Shown one piece after another: positions 40,069 to 50,800 of a stretch of 64,000 nucleotides of DNA; positions within the stretch are counted from its first letter, which is position 1; each line of letters begins with the position of its first letter. Position numbers and translations under genes: made by a program. Under the pieces are notes generated by a model that saw only the letters and a program-made list of their open reading frames with translations, had not been told where the DNA came from and did no database searches. This stretch comes from an uncultured Eisenbergiella sp. (lineage in GTDB: Bacteria; Bacillota; Clostridia; Lachnospirales; Lachnospiraceae): contig CAJUEL010000025.1 of assembly GCA_910585455.1 (NCBI GenBank), positions 3,866 through 67,865 on the forward strand. Direction: 5' to 3'.

Positions 40069-42675
40069 ATGCTTGAATTTTGCAGAAAGCATGATGGTGC
40101 AATTTCGGTATTTTTGACGCTAATTCTGATACCGACCCTGCTGTTCGGGGGTGTGGTGGTGGATGGTGTGCGTATTTTCGGAAGTAAAAATATCATATCC
40201 GGCGCGGGTGGGATGGCGATGAACGGCGCGTTAGCAAATTATGACGGCAGTTTAAACGATGCGTATGGGCTGATCGCCATGTCAAAAACACCGACAGAGT
40301 TGAGCAGCAATCTCCAGGACTACTTTGAAGCATCTCTGAATGCGAATGGGCTTACCACGAAGGATTTCAATAGAGCGCTGATTGAGTTAGAGCTTTTGGA
40401 GGAAAAATTCCAAGTGATGGATGTGAAGGAATCTGCAGTCTATCAGACAGCGGTCATGAAACAGGAAGTGCTGGAATATATGAAATACCGTGCGCCGGTT
40501 ACACTTGTCAATCGCGGAATAATAGCCAAGCTGGATAAATTTAAAAATATACAGAAAGAAAAGGAAGCGGTGGATAGTCAGATAAAATTTGAATCTGAGC
40601 TGGAGGAGCTTCAAGGAAAATTTGACGGACTGTTGGATGAGGTAGAAAGACAGGAGGAAGTTTACAGAAGAATCAGAACTACGCCCCAGATTAGCAGCCA
40701 GATGCAGAAAACAAAGGACAATTATTTGCGGATGGTCATGCTGGGAATTGCCTATGATCGTCTGTGCAATTGTCCGGAAGCGATAGAGGGGGATTTACTG
40801 GGGCTCATAAAGTCCTATAATATTGAAGCGGAAAGCTGCGGGCAGGGATTGGACGGGTTTGCTTCGCTTTTACAAATGGAAAAGTTATCGAATGGGATGA
40901 ATGGAGATCCCAATAAGCTGACACAGGGACTGGATCCAAAATCTGATCAATATAAAGAAGTGGTTACGGAAATCAACAAATACGAAAAAAATATGGAGAT
41001 GTGGGCCGATCAGGTGCTTAAAATTGAAAATGAATATAAGGAGCTGTCGGCATCCACCAAAAGTGAGCTTGTGGATATTTATGCGGATGCCATGGAAGGG
41101 CTTGATTCTGCAGAAAAAGCGGAGGAAAAACTTGCAGAGCTGAAGGAAAGATTGGAAAAGTGCAGCGCGCTTTATCAGAAATGGAAGGGAAAAGTGGCGG
41201 CGTTGCCAAGCGATTCTGAATATAAAACACCGATGCAGGAGGAAGTGGATAAAGAAGTATATAAAACACTGTTTGATGATCAGAAGTCAGATGAATTTGC
41301 GAACAGGTTGGAAATAAATAAAAATTATTATCAGGCAGTGTGCGACCAGCTGGAAGAATTGAGCTTTGCGGGAAAGAAAGCAGTGGAAACAGAAGGAAAA
41401 AAGGCAATTGATCCGGTGGCGCAGTCGGCTTCGGGCAATGTGAATTCCCAGGCAGAATTATCCACTACAGCCAAAACCTATTTTATGGCGAATTGGGCAG
41501 GAAACTATCAATTGAGCGTGGGAGCAGAAAAGGTATCTTTAGAGGATACGAAGTTCGTAGAGTTTTTGAGGGAAAATGCGAATAGTAAAAAAAATAAAGG
41601 GGATCCGGGGCAGAAGAACGCAACGGTTAAAGAGTGGAATGAAAAGCTGGGGGAAGCTTTAAAGGATTACAAAACGCTGTTTACTTCGGATGATATCGAT
41701 AAAATCAATATCCCGGAAGCGGGGAAGAACGATATTCCGTCTGTATGGTTGCATGCGGAAAGCCTGGAAAGCAGTGTGGATACAGCGAATCCAGAGGGCG
41801 ATATGTCAAAAAAGAGTGGACGGAAAAAAGCAAGCGACAGCGCAAGCGATGCGATGAATACGAACAATGCATCACTTTCTCTGATTAGCGGACTGGGGGA
41901 TAAGGTATGGCATGCGGCGGAGGATGTCTATATTGTGGAATATGTGCTGGGCATGCTTTCTTACTATACGGTGAACCGGGATGCTTCCGGTAATGTGATT
42001 GAAAACCCACTGTCCCTGAGCAATGTATCCTTAAAGGATCATGCCGTTTACCGGGCGGAGGTGGAGTATGTCATATGGGGGAGCAAGAATAGCCGGGATA
42101 ATGTGACGAAAACAAAAGCGCTGATTTTTGCCATTCAATTTGTATGTAATGCCATTTATGCGTTTACACAAAAGCCTCTGACTGAGGATGCGGCGAGGAT
42201 TGCCGCGTTTTTCCCAGTGGGACCTTTGGCAAAAACGGCGATTAAGACAGCATTGCTTTCTGTCGTTACGATTATTGAGACGACAGAAGATTTAAAGCAG
42301 CTGACAGTGGATGGGGAGGCGGTTCCTCTCATAAAGAAAAAGGGTGGATGGGAGACTTGGCTGATTAGAAAAGGGCCGGATAAAGGGGGAGGCCTTGAAA
42401 TGCGCTATGATGATTTTTTATGGCTGATCCTGTTTATCACAACTTTGACAAACCAGCAGGGAGTGTTGGCGAGGACGGCAGACTGTATTGAATTGAACCG
42501 GACAAAATGCAAGGCAGTGCCGGACAAAACGCTGCATGATATGTATACTATGGTGCAGATTCAGGCGGATGTGAAGACGGAGACTTTCTTTTTACAGCGG
42601 ATTGCCGGACAGAATAACTGGGAACTGGATGAGAATGCGTTTGTCATTCATTACAACGGAATGCAGGGGTACTGA
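40069..42675 (+). CDS. DUF5702 domain pilus-associated protein (TadG-like)
   Basis: An 868-residue protein with an N-terminal signal/membrane segment (about 10-32, GAISVFLTLILIPTLLFGGV) and a long outer part. That N-terminus matches DUF5702/TadG-type proteins of monoderm Tad loci. Much of the outer domain (about 100-430) is strongly helical and charged, suggesting coiled coil, and a later globular region (about 520-868) has several hydrophobic stretches. TadG-like proteins are minor surface components tied to the pilus base. It is 17 bp after the TadE-like gene and 2 bp before the next. Confidence 0.78.
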   Translation: MLEFCRKHDGAISVFLTLILIPTLLFGGVVVDGVRIFGSKNIISGAGGMAMNGALANYDGSLNDAYGLIAMSKTPTELSSNLQDYFEASLNANGLTTKDFNRALIELELLEEKFQVMDVKESAVYQTAVMKQEVLEYMKYRAPVTLVNRGIIAKLDKFKNIQKEKEAVDSQIKFESELEELQGKFDGLLDEVERQEEVYRRIRTTPQISSQMQKTKDNYLRMVMLGIAYDRLCNCPEAIEGDLLGLIKSYNIEAESCGQGLDGFASLLQMEKLSNGMNGDPNKLTQGLDPKSDQYKEVVTEINKYEKNMEMWADQVLKIENEYKELSASTKSELVDIYADAMEGLDSAEKAEEKLAELKERLEKCSALYQKWKGKVAALPSDSEYKTPMQEEVDKEVYKTLFDDQKSDEFANRLEINKNYYQAVCDQLEELSFAGKKAVETEGKKAIDPVAQSASGNVNSQAELSTTAKTYFMANWAGNYQLSVGAEKVSLEDTKFVEFLRENANSKKNKGDPGQKNATVKEWNEKLGEALKDYKTLFTSDDIDKINIPEAGKNDIPSVWLHAESLESSVDTANPEGDMSKKSGRKKASDSASDAMNTNNASLSLISGLGDKVWHAAEDVYIVEYVLGMLSYYTVNRDASGNVIENPLSLSNVSLKDHAVYRAEVEYVIWGSKNSRDNVTKTKALIFAIQFVCNAIYAFTQKPLTEDAARIAAFFPVGPLAKTAIKTALLSVVTIIETTEDLKQLTVDGEAVPLIKKKGGWETWLIRKGPDKGGGLEMRYDDFLWLILFITTLTNQQGVLARTADCIELNRTKCKAVPDKTLHDMYTMVQIQADVKTETFFLQRIAGQNNWELDENAFVIHYNGMQGY

Positions 42676-42677
42676 GG

Positions 42678-43367
42678 ATGAAAAGGGAAAGCGGAAGCAT
42701 TACGCTGGAAGCGGCTGTATTTCTGACAATGTTCATATTCGCCTATCTCGCGTTTATGGATCTTGTACAGGTCGGGAGAGCGCAGATGATTTTTCAATAT
42801 GCGCTGAATGAAACAGTGAAGGAATTGGCGCAGAGCACGTATATCCTGACCAAGGCCGGAATTGTGGAGAAAAGCGTGCAGACCGGGCAAAAGGCGGCAG
42901 CTTTTCAGTCCAGGACAGAGGAAATGGTAGGTTCTGTCATAGATTTGGCCAATGTGTTGGAAAGTGGGAGCGGTGATGTCATACAGCAGGTAGAAGTCAC
43001 CGGTCAGAACATAGAAAGTTATTTTGAGAACAGCGACGAGCTGTGGAATGGTATCGTGTCTTTTGTAAAAAACGGAGCGGGTAATGCCGTAAAAACGTTA
43101 CTGATCGAACAGATTTGTAAAGGGAGCTTAAAAAAGCAGTTGTCGGCGATGAACGGTGGGAAAATGGACGGTGCGGCCATTCAGCGCTATTTACAGAAGC
43201 TGGGGTTACAAAACGGACTGAGTGATATTTCCTTCTGGGGGACGAGTTGGTTTGACAAAGGGAGGGAGATCGACATTGTGATGACTTACAGGATGAAATA
43301 TAACCTTGGCGTTTTGGGAACACAGGAGAAGACATTTAAAGTGAGGGCAAAGACTGCGGTATGGTGA
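42678..43367 (+). CDS. Second TadE-like pseudopilin
   Basis: A 229-residue protein with the prepilin-like N-terminus SGSITLEAAVFLTMFIFAYLA (Gly, then Glu at the expected distance) and one membrane helix. The outer domain is helical. With the TadE-like gene at 39365 the operon has two minor pseudopilins of this kind. It starts 2 bp after the DUF5702 gene, and its stop overlaps the prepilin peptidase start, so translation is likely coupled. Confidence 0.78.
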   Translation: MKRESGSITLEAAVFLTMFIFAYLAFMDLVQVGRAQMIFQYALNETVKELAQSTYILTKAGIVEKSVQTGQKAAAFQSRTEEMVGSVIDLANVLESGSGDVIQQVEVTGQNIESYFENSDELWNGIVSFVKNGAGNAVKTLLIEQICKGSLKKQLSAMNGGKMDGAAIQRYLQKLGLQNGLSDISFWGTSWFDKGREIDIVMTYRMKYNLGVLGTQEKTFKVRAKTAVW

Positions 43368-44005
43368 AAATATTTGGGCTTACGGCGCTGTGCGGAATTA
43401 TGGCGGCAGGAATGTTTGGGTTTTATATGTGCACAGTGTTGGAAAAGCGGTCCGGCATATCGCACAGGAGAAGAATGCTGCTTTGGGGAACCACTATGCC
43501 GGTTTTTGTGGGCATTGCATTTCTTTTTATGCAAAGCTATGGCTATTCCTTCTGGAAGACGGAGCGCTACCTGATCCTGCTGTACGCTCTTCCTGTGATT
43601 GCCTGCATTGATCATAAGGAAAAAAAAATCCCGAACAGGCTACTTGTCGTATTGGGCAGTGTTCGATGCGTCATTTTAGCGGGTGAAATTCTGGCATACA
43701 CAGTGTTTTGGAAGGAATTTTTCCTGCATGCGCTCAGTGGAGCTGCCGGAAGCTTTCTGCTCATGATGGCAGCATACTATATTTCCAGAAAGGCGGTCGG
43801 TCTTGGGGATGTGAAACTTTTTACGATAACAGGATTGTATCTGGGTTTTTCCTTGAATTATCTGGTACTGTTTCTGTCACTTTTCTACGCGGCAGTGTAC
43901 GCATTGTGGAATATGGCAAGAAAAAAGTTAACGGTGAAAGATGAAATCGCCTTTGGTCCTTTTGTATCGGCCGGCCTTTGGACGCTGCTTCTGCTGGGCT
44001 TTTGA
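43361..44005 (+). CDS. Prepilin peptidase, A24 family (CpaA/TadV type)
   Basis: A 214-residue membrane aspartic protease that removes prepilin leaders. The two catalytic aspartates are Asp84 in ACIDHKEKKIPN and Asp150 in the conserved GLGDVKL motif. Six or seven membrane segments are visible. It is the short form without the N-terminal methyltransferase domain. It overlaps the preceding TadE-like gene and should process Flp1 and the two pseudopilins of this operon. Confidence 0.92.
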   Translation: MVKIFGLTALCGIMAAGMFGFYMCTVLEKRSGISHRRRMLLWGTTMPVFVGIAFLFMQSYGYSFWKTERYLILLYALPVIACIDHKEKKIPNRLLVVLGSVRCVILAGEILAYTVFWKEFFLHALSGAAGSFLLMMAAYYISRKAVGLGDVKLFTITGLYLGFSLNYLVLFLSLFYAAVYALWNMARKKLTVKDEIAFGPFVSAGLWTLLLLGF

Positions 44006-44043
44006 AATCGTGAACTGATCTTTACAAAAGAGGAAAGAAGTCA

Positions 44044-45339
44044 ATGAAAAAGAACATGATTTTACTGATGGTGGTTCTTATCGCTTTGTGCTGGTATGTG
44101 ACGGTGGGAGCCTGGATGGAAAAAGAGGAGAACTATAAGGCTGCAATTGCGTATGCGGAATCCTTTGAGGAGCGAGAACTGTATCTGGATGCGATAGCGG
44201 AATATAAGACGGCGATGAATTACAGCGAAGATCATGAGGGCATCATGATGAAGATTGCGCATGACTATCAGAAAATGGGGGATCCGGAATCGTATGTGGC
44301 ACAACTTGAAAGCGTGGTTTCTTCTTACGGTCCAAATGAGGAGGCGGTAAGAGAGATTTTTCAGTTTTATGTGGAAAGCAACCGTGAGGAAAAGGCGATT
44401 ACATATATTGCCGCATTGCGGGAAAAGTATCCGGGAAATGCGGTGGTAGAGGAACACTATAAGCTGGCACAACAGAATTATTTTGAGCTGTATCACAGCT
44501 TTCAGGGATTAGGGGAGTATTATGGCAGCTATGCTATGTATGAGCATGAGGGAAAAAAGGGAATTGTCAATGCTGCCGGGGAAGTGATTCTGGAAGCCAT
44601 TTATGATGCGGTAGAAGTGCCGGAAAACAGAGAGGATGGCTTTCCGGTGCGCTATGGAAATCAGGTTTATATGGTATCGGTGGACGGCTATAAGATTGCA
44701 CAGCCGGAGGGAAACTTCGAGGAGCTGGGTGTTTTAGCGGATCAGCGGATTCTCGCCAAAAAAAATGGAAAGTACGGCTATCTGGATGAAAAAATGTCGG
44801 AGAAAACGGAGTTTATCTGGGAGGACGCGACAAATTTTCATATGAAAATCGCGGCGGTGAAGAGCGGTGGGAAGTGGGCGCTGATGAATCGCAGCGGTGA
44901 GCTTTTGACGGAATATGTGTATGAAGATGTGAAGAGAGATGAGCATAATTTTTGTTCCCGTAACGGTTTGATCTGGGTGAAGGAAAATGGCAGTTATCGG
45001 TTGATAAATGCTGAATTGGAAGCCGTGGGGGAGGGAAGCTTTGAAGATGTGAAAGCGTTTTTGGCGGAAGAGCCCTGTGCGGTATGCAGGAGTGGAAAAT
45101 GGGGATTTGTAGATACCCAGGGACAGCTCGTGATTTCCTGTAATGCGGAAGATGCCGGTTCCTTTCGCCTTGGATATGCGCCGGTAAAAAGCGATGGGTT
45201 GTGGGGATTTATCGGGATGGATGGTTCCCTCTTAATTGAATATGCATATGATGAGGCGAAAAGCTTTAACAATAAGGGAACGGCGCCGGTTCGACGGGAA
45301 AACGTCTGGAAACTGATTCAGCTGGGGCTATATAAGTAG
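44044..45339 (+). CDS. WG-repeat protein with N-terminal membrane anchor
   Basis: A 431-residue protein. Membrane segment at 4-22, then a helical TPR-like region (about 28-155), then five to six WG-type repeats of about 40-50 residues, seen as KKGIVNAAGEVILEAIYD, NGKYGYLDEKMSEK, GKWALMNRSGELL, GKWGFVDTQGQLV and GLWGFIGMDGSLL. WG repeats form beta-rich binding surfaces of unknown partner. The fold is probably outside the membrane. The gene follows the prepilin peptidase by 38 bp and is the first of the signalling block. Confidence 0.85.
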   Translation: MKKNMILLMVVLIALCWYVTVGAWMEKEENYKAAIAYAESFEERELYLDAIAEYKTAMNYSEDHEGIMMKIAHDYQKMGDPESYVAQLESVVSSYGPNEEAVREIFQFYVESNREEKAITYIAALREKYPGNAVVEEHYKLAQQNYFELYHSFQGLGEYYGSYAMYEHEGKKGIVNAAGEVILEAIYDAVEVPENREDGFPVRYGNQVYMVSVDGYKIAQPEGNFEELGVLADQRILAKKNGKYGYLDEKMSEKTEFIWEDATNFHMKIAAVKSGGKWALMNRSGELLTEYVYEDVKRDEHNFCSRNGLIWVKENGSYRLINAELEAVGEGSFEDVKAFLAEEPCAVCRSGKWGFVDTQGQLVISCNAEDAGSFRLGYAPVKSDGLWGFIGMDGSLLIEYAYDEAKSFNNKGTAPVRRENVWKLIQLGLYK

Positions 45340-45352
45340 GAGGAAATCAGAG

Positions 45353-46738
45353 ATGGAATTTACGTATGAAACGATAGGAACTAATACTTTTTTGACTTAT
45401 ATGGCGGATAGCGGCATATTTGACGAATTTTCGCTAAAAATGCTGGAATACAATGAAATAGAAGGAATTCTGCCGTTTTCGAGCATCCTCGGAAACGGTA
45501 ACAGAAAAGTACGGTATGCGATTACATCCTATGAAACGTTGGAATCCTATATTCGAAGACCGTTATCCCTCGCTAATATTTTTAATGTGCTGGAGAGCAT
45601 TGCGAAAGCGGCATTAGAGTTGGAGGAATATATGCTCTATACGAACGGAATTGTTTTGGATATGGGCTACATGTATGTTGAGATCAGAACGGGAAAGACA
45701 AGGCTGATTTATTTGCCGGTGTGTCATACAGAAAATGCCGATGTGTTTGGTTTTTTGCGAGGGCTTTTGGGTAAGGTGCAGTATGAAGCACCAGAAAACG
45801 CGGTCAACATTTTAAAAATATCCAATGATATCAACAGCGGGGAAATTGCCGGGCTTAAGCAATTGCTGGATGCGATCAGAATTGCGAAGGAATCCGTGGA
45901 AGGGTCTGGGTCAACATACTGGGAAAAGAAAGGGCAGGGAGTGCCTCAGCAGATATCGCAGGAAAAGATTGCGTTTTCAGAAAGAACGCAAGTTCCTCCT
46001 GTTGCGGAATTAATCCCGCAGGTATCGGAAATAAAGTGTGGAGAAACAGAGAATGAGAAAAAAAACCATGGCATTTTCGGGGGTGGAAAAAAAGAAAAGG
46101 AGAAATCAAAGCCTAAAAAGGATAAAAAGAAAGGGGAAGTATTGCTGACACCGGGGTTCGCAATCCCTGGCGTAGAGCCGGAGCGTGCCCGTAAGGAGTC
46201 TTTTGAAAGAGGGGAAGCGCCAAAAGCTATCGTTTTGTCCAGCGAGAAAAAGGGCTTTTTCGGTTCCAGAAAAAAGAAAAAAGAGGAAAATCTTACAGAA
46301 AAAAGCTGTGCACAGGTCAATGTGCCGGTACAGCCTGCTATGGAAATGCCAGTAAGCCCGTCGCTTAACTTTGGGGAAACGATCATTTCGCAGCCGGAGG
46401 AGGAAGCGACAGTAGTAGGAGACGGCAGAGGACAGGGAATAGGGGTCCCATATCTTTTGCGTCGTAATAATGGGCAGAGAATGTATCTGGAAAAGGAAGT
46501 CACCAAAATCGGACGTGAAAGCGCATATGTGGATTTTTACATAGGAGATAATTTGCAAATAGGTAGAAATCATGCGGAAATTGTGCGAAACGGAAACCAT
46601 TTTTTTGTCAGGGACAATCAATCCAAAAATCATACCTACGTAAACGGGAAGATGGTGACAGGTAATATGTTGGTTCCATTGGAGGAAGGATTTATTCTCA
46701 CCCTGGCGAAAGAAGATTTTGAATTTCATGAGAACTGA
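45353..46738 (+). CDS. DUF6382 and FHA domain protein
   Basis: A 461-residue cytoplasmic adaptor. The first 180 residues match DUF6382 (ETIGTNTFLTYMA, EGILPFSSIL, RRPLSLANIF). A Lys-rich linker (about 225-320) follows. The FHA domain occupies about 370-461, with GRESAYVDFYI, GRNHAEIV and NHTYVNG, the phosphothreonine-binding loops. It lies between the WG-repeat and phosphatase genes with gaps of 13-15 bp. It should recognise threonine-phosphorylated partners made by the kinase encoded 2.5 kb downstream. Confidence 0.88.
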   Translation: MEFTYETIGTNTFLTYMADSGIFDEFSLKMLEYNEIEGILPFSSILGNGNRKVRYAITSYETLESYIRRPLSLANIFNVLESIAKAALELEEYMLYTNGIVLDMGYMYVEIRTGKTRLIYLPVCHTENADVFGFLRGLLGKVQYEAPENAVNILKISNDINSGEIAGLKQLLDAIRIAKESVEGSGSTYWEKKGQGVPQQISQEKIAFSERTQVPPVAELIPQVSEIKCGETENEKKNHGIFGGGKKEKEKSKPKKDKKKGEVLLTPGFAIPGVEPERARKESFERGEAPKAIVLSSEKKGFFGSRKKKKEENLTEKSCAQVNVPVQPAMEMPVSPSLNFGETIISQPEEEATVVGDGRGQGIGVPYLLRRNNGQRMYLEKEVTKIGRESAYVDFYIGDNLQIGRNHAEIVRNGNHFFVRDNQSKNHTYVNGKMVTGNMLVPLEEGFILTLAKEDFEFHEN

Positions 46739-46753
46739 GTATGGGAGTGAATT

Positions 46754-47521
46754 GTGGAATTTGTTGCTTGCTGTGGAACGGATATTGGTACGGGAAGGAA
46801 AAATAATCAGGATACGATTTCTATAAAAACCGGAATTGTGGACGGCGCAAGGTGCTATATGGCGATTGCCTGCGATGGAGTGGGTGGATTAGAGCAGGGC
46901 GAGTATGCCAGTGGCTGTATGAAAGAGCGACTGGAGCAATGGTTTTTTTTCGAATATCCGCAAATTGCCGGAAACTGGCAGAATGATCATATCGTGATGG
47001 AGCGCTTGCGAAGAATGGTAGAGCTTCAAAACGATAGTTTATATGAATATGGAAAGAGAGCGGGAATACGCTGTGCAACGACAGTGAGCGCATTGCTGTT
47101 GGCGAAAAAAAAATATTATATTGTGCATGTCGGGGATTCCCGTATATACAAAATAGCAGAAACGGTAGAACAGCTTACAGAGGATCAAACCAACGTTGCG
47201 CAAATGGTAAAAAGAGGACTAATGACGGAGGATGAGGCGCGGGTGGCGCCGGGGCGGAATGTGCTTTTGCAGAGCGTCGGGGCTGAAAGAAAGGTTAATG
47301 TGCTACTTTATAGTGGCAGGATATGCGAGAAAACGAGTTTCCTGGTTTGTACAGATGGGTTTTATCATTGTATGACAAAAGCGGAGCTGATACAAAAAAT
47401 TGGCGAGAGGAAATATGCTTCTACGGATGAACTGGGCAGGGAAATAAAGGATTGGATTGACCGAATCAAAGCAAGGGGCGAAAAAGATAATATTTCAGTC
47501 GCGATTTTGCAGTGTAGATGA
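46754..47521 (+). CDS. PP2C-type protein serine/threonine phosphatase
   Basis: A 255-residue cytoplasmic metal-dependent phosphatase. Metal-binding positions are present: Asp20 in GRKNNQDTISI, Asp41-Gly42 in ACDGVGG, then VGDSRIY, CTDGFYH and GEKDNIS near the end. It has no extra domains. The start is GTG at 46754, with GGGAG 6 nt upstream; no ATG fits. It should oppose the kinase of this operon, forming a reversible phosphorylation switch with the FHA protein as reader. Confidence 0.92.
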   Translation: MEFVACCGTDIGTGRKNNQDTISIKTGIVDGARCYMAIACDGVGGLEQGEYASGCMKERLEQWFFFEYPQIAGNWQNDHIVMERLRRMVELQNDSLYEYGKRAGIRCATTVSALLLAKKKYYIVHVGDSRIYKIAETVEQLTEDQTNVAQMVKRGLMTEDEARVAPGRNVLLQSVGAERKVNVLLYSGRICEKTSFLVCTDGFYHCMTKAELIQKIGERKYASTDELGREIKDWIDRIKARGEKDNISVAILQCR

Positions 47522-47598
47522 GAATACAGCAGAAAAATCAAACCATGACAATTGTGTCAGAGAAGGCATGTGATGTAAGTACAGAAAGGAAGGAGAGA

Positions 47599-47748
47599 AT
47601 GTCCGGCAGCGAACTTTTATTATACGGCGGCATTATCGCCATGATAACGGCAGCCATCGGTGGAATTGCCTGCGCTGTTGTCTTTACAATAACTGGGCAG
47701 AATTTAAAGATGCAACTGGATCAGGAATATGGACCTGCCAGAAAATAA
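47599..47748 (+). CDS. Small single-pass membrane protein of unknown function
   Basis: A 49-residue protein with one hydrophobic segment (about 7-32) and a charged tail. The start at 47599 is preferred because AAGGAAGGAG lies upstream; a longer frame from 47518 (76 residues) overlaps the phosphatase stop by ATGA and could instead be used. It sits between phosphatase and kinase genes and may be a small regulatory subunit. I do not recognise it. Confidence 0.5.
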   Translation: MSGSELLLYGGIIAMITAAIGGIACAVVFTITGQNLKMQLDQEYGPARK

Positions 47749-47759
47749 GGGTTGACAGG

Positions 47760-47784
47760 TTGCTGGTCACGGAGTGAACAGTAA
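47760..47784. repeat. 25-bp intergenic palindrome, REP-like copy C
   Basis: Halves TTGCTGGTCAC and GTGAACAGTAA around GGA, in the gap before the kinase gene. Nearly the same sequence is at 61223-61247. Confidence 0.6.
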
Positions 47785-47811
47785 TGTTGACAGATGAGGG
47801 AAGGAGAAAGC

Positions 47812-50800
47812 ATGTCCCGGGTGATTGCGGGTGTGTATGAGATACAAAACAAAATAGGAGAGGGCGGCGGGGGAATCGTATATCTTGGCCGTCATTTGCG
47901 GCTGGACAAGCAGGTGGTACTGAAAGCGGACAGGCGTACTCTGCAGACAAAGCCGGAGACGCTGCGACGGGAGGTGGACATGCTGAAAGGGCTAAGCCAC
48001 ACATATATCCCGCAGGTCTATGACTTTGTGCAGGAGGATGGTGTGGTGTACACCGTCATGGATTTTATCGAAGGGGAAAGTCTGGATAAGCTTCTGAAAA
48101 GAAACCAGCCCATCACACAGCCACAGGTCATCAGCTGGGCGTGTCAGCTTCTGGAGGCATTGGTCTATCTCCATGGCAGACCGCCTCACGGCATTTTGCA
48201 TGGGGATATCAAACCGGCCAACATCATGCTGCGGCGCAGCGGGGACATTTGCCTGATCGACTATAATATCGCTCTTGCTCTGGGAGAAAACGGTGCGGTC
48301 AAGGCCGGATTTTCCCGGGGATATGCTTCACCGGAGCATTACGGAATCGAGTATGCGGGCAGAAAGAGGGGCACATCGGAGAGCAGCCTTACGGCGATGA
48401 GGGCGTCCAGGCAGAATTTCCCGGAGAAAAAGGCGGAATCGAAGGAAGTCTGCGAGACGATGAGCGTCGGGGCGGCGGCAGAGACGGAAGCGATGGTCAC
48501 AGAAACGACAGAGGTGTTGCCAGCGGATGTGACGGAGACGATGCCAGGTGAAGTGACAGAAGGGACATTTGCGGGAGCGACGGAAACGATGGCTGCAGAA
48601 GCACCGCAAATGATGGGAGAATACAGGGCAGCATCAAGCGCTGCCTGGAAATCCACAGATCGGCATTTATCCGGCGGGCTACAGATGTCCGGCGGTTCAC
48701 AGTCATCCGGTGGTAGCAGCACCGGAGGTCAGGGAAGCGTCTTGCTGGATGTCCGTTCGGATATCTACAGTCTCGGCGCAACGCTGTACCATTTGCTGTC
48801 GGGGCAGAGGCCGGCACAGGATGCTTTGGTTGTGGCGCCGCTGGGAGCGGATATCTGCAGCCCTGCGGTATCCGGAATTTTGCAGAAATCGATGGAGCCG
48901 GATCCGGCCATGCGCTATCAGACCGCCCAGGAAATGCTGGATGCGTTTTTGGGTTTATATGATAATGACGAAAGGACCATCCGGCATAAAAAGAGGATCC
49001 GGCGATCCGCAGCCGCTCTTGCTACGTTGTTTCTGGCGGGCGGCGTGAGTGCTTTTATCGGACTAAAACAGCTTGAACAGCGCCAGGCAGCGCTGGCGCT
49101 GGCGGAATATTCCGGAAATGCGCTGGCGAAGGGGGATGTTTTCGAGGCGGTTTCCCTGTCCTTACAGGCGATTCCGGAGGGAAAGAGCATCTGGGAAGCT
49201 CCTGTCACAGCACAGGCGCAGAAGGCATTGACGGATGCGTTAGGGGTTTATGACCTGTCGGATGGATTTAAAGCGCTGGAAACTGTCGAATTGCCGGGAG
49301 CGCCGATGAAGCTTGCAATGTCACCGGAGGGCACGCGCTTTGCGGCGGTATACGCATATGAGGTAATGGTTTTCGATCTGGAAAGCGGGCATGAAATCCT
49401 GACGCTGCCGATGCAGGAATCCGCACTGTCCGATGTGGTATTTTTGGATGAAAACTGCATTGTGTATGCGGGTATACAGGGGGTAACGGCTTATGATATG
49501 GAAGCGCAGGAAGCCCGATGGACGCAAGAGCCAGCCACCACACTGGCGGTTTCGGAGGATCACAGTGTGGTGGCTGCGGTGAACCGGGACGAAAGTCATG
49601 CGGCAGTTTATGATGCGGATGACGGAAGGAAAAGGGCGGAATGCTTTTTCGAGGGAAAACATCTTTCTGTGGCCGTTAACGATATTTTTGCGGATCCAAA
49701 GGACAGTATTTTTGTGTTGAACCGGGATGGGAGCATGCTGGCGGTCAGTTTTTCGGACGGAGGGCTTATGCTGTTTGACCTGCATGAACCGGAGCAGGAT
49801 TTGATCATATATGAAACCTCCGATTATGTGCATTTTGAGGGCGGATTTTATGGAGATGATTTCGCCTTTACGGCAGAACAGAGCGGGGAATCCCTTTTTG
49901 GCATCGTGGATACGGTGGAAGCTGTTTATATGGAAGGGTATCGCTCCAGAAACCGTTTGCTGATGACTGCGGATGGAAACGGCATCTGTCTGGCGGATGG
50001 AAATTTGCTGGTCAGGCTTTCCGGAAAGGAACTGCGGGAGACGGAGCTGGCTTATGCGGATGGCGCGAATATCACAGCATTTGCCGTGGGAGAAAATCAT
50101 GTTCTGGTGGCGACGGACAAGAATCAGTTTTCTTTTTATGACAGCAGCGCGAATCGAATGTCCGTTGAAAATGGCACAGAGAACAGTGATTTTGTTATAT
50201 TGGGAAAAAAATATGCGGTGGTTGGCAACCGCAGCGAACCGTTTTTGCGGATTTTAAAGCTGGAAGACCACAGGGAAGCCCAGCTGTTGTCCTACGATGC
50301 CCATTATTCCCATGATGAAGCCAGAATCAGCGCAGACAAAAAGACAGCGATGCTTTTTGGCTATCAGGATTTTCGGATATACAGCATGGACGGAAAGCTG
50401 GTGGCACAGGAAAAGCTGCCCGATGCAGAACAGATTTATGATCAACAGTTTCGGAAGGACAAAGATCGTTCATGGCTGGAGGTGATCTGGTATGATGGAA
50501 CGGTGCGCTGCTACAGTGCGGCGGACGGAAGCCTGATCCAGGAAGAGAGGAAAGAAGCGCCGGCAAAGGATTTGTATGAAGAATTTTTTACTGATCGTTA
50601 CCGGATCGCATCCGTTCTTCATGGAACGCCGGAGGTCTATGACTTGGAGACAGGTAAATCTGTGGGAAAGCTGGAAGAGGATTCCTACCTGACCTATGTG
50701 ACGCAGGTGGGAGAGAATCTCATGACGGAATATATCAGTGCAGCAGGAGAACGATACGGGCTTTTGCTGAATGAAAACCTGCAGACGCTGGCATATCTGC

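Noticed and set aside
49321..50100. Minus-strand frame of 259 residues opposite the kinase outer domain
   Set aside because: Composition typical of a shadow frame, and no start context.
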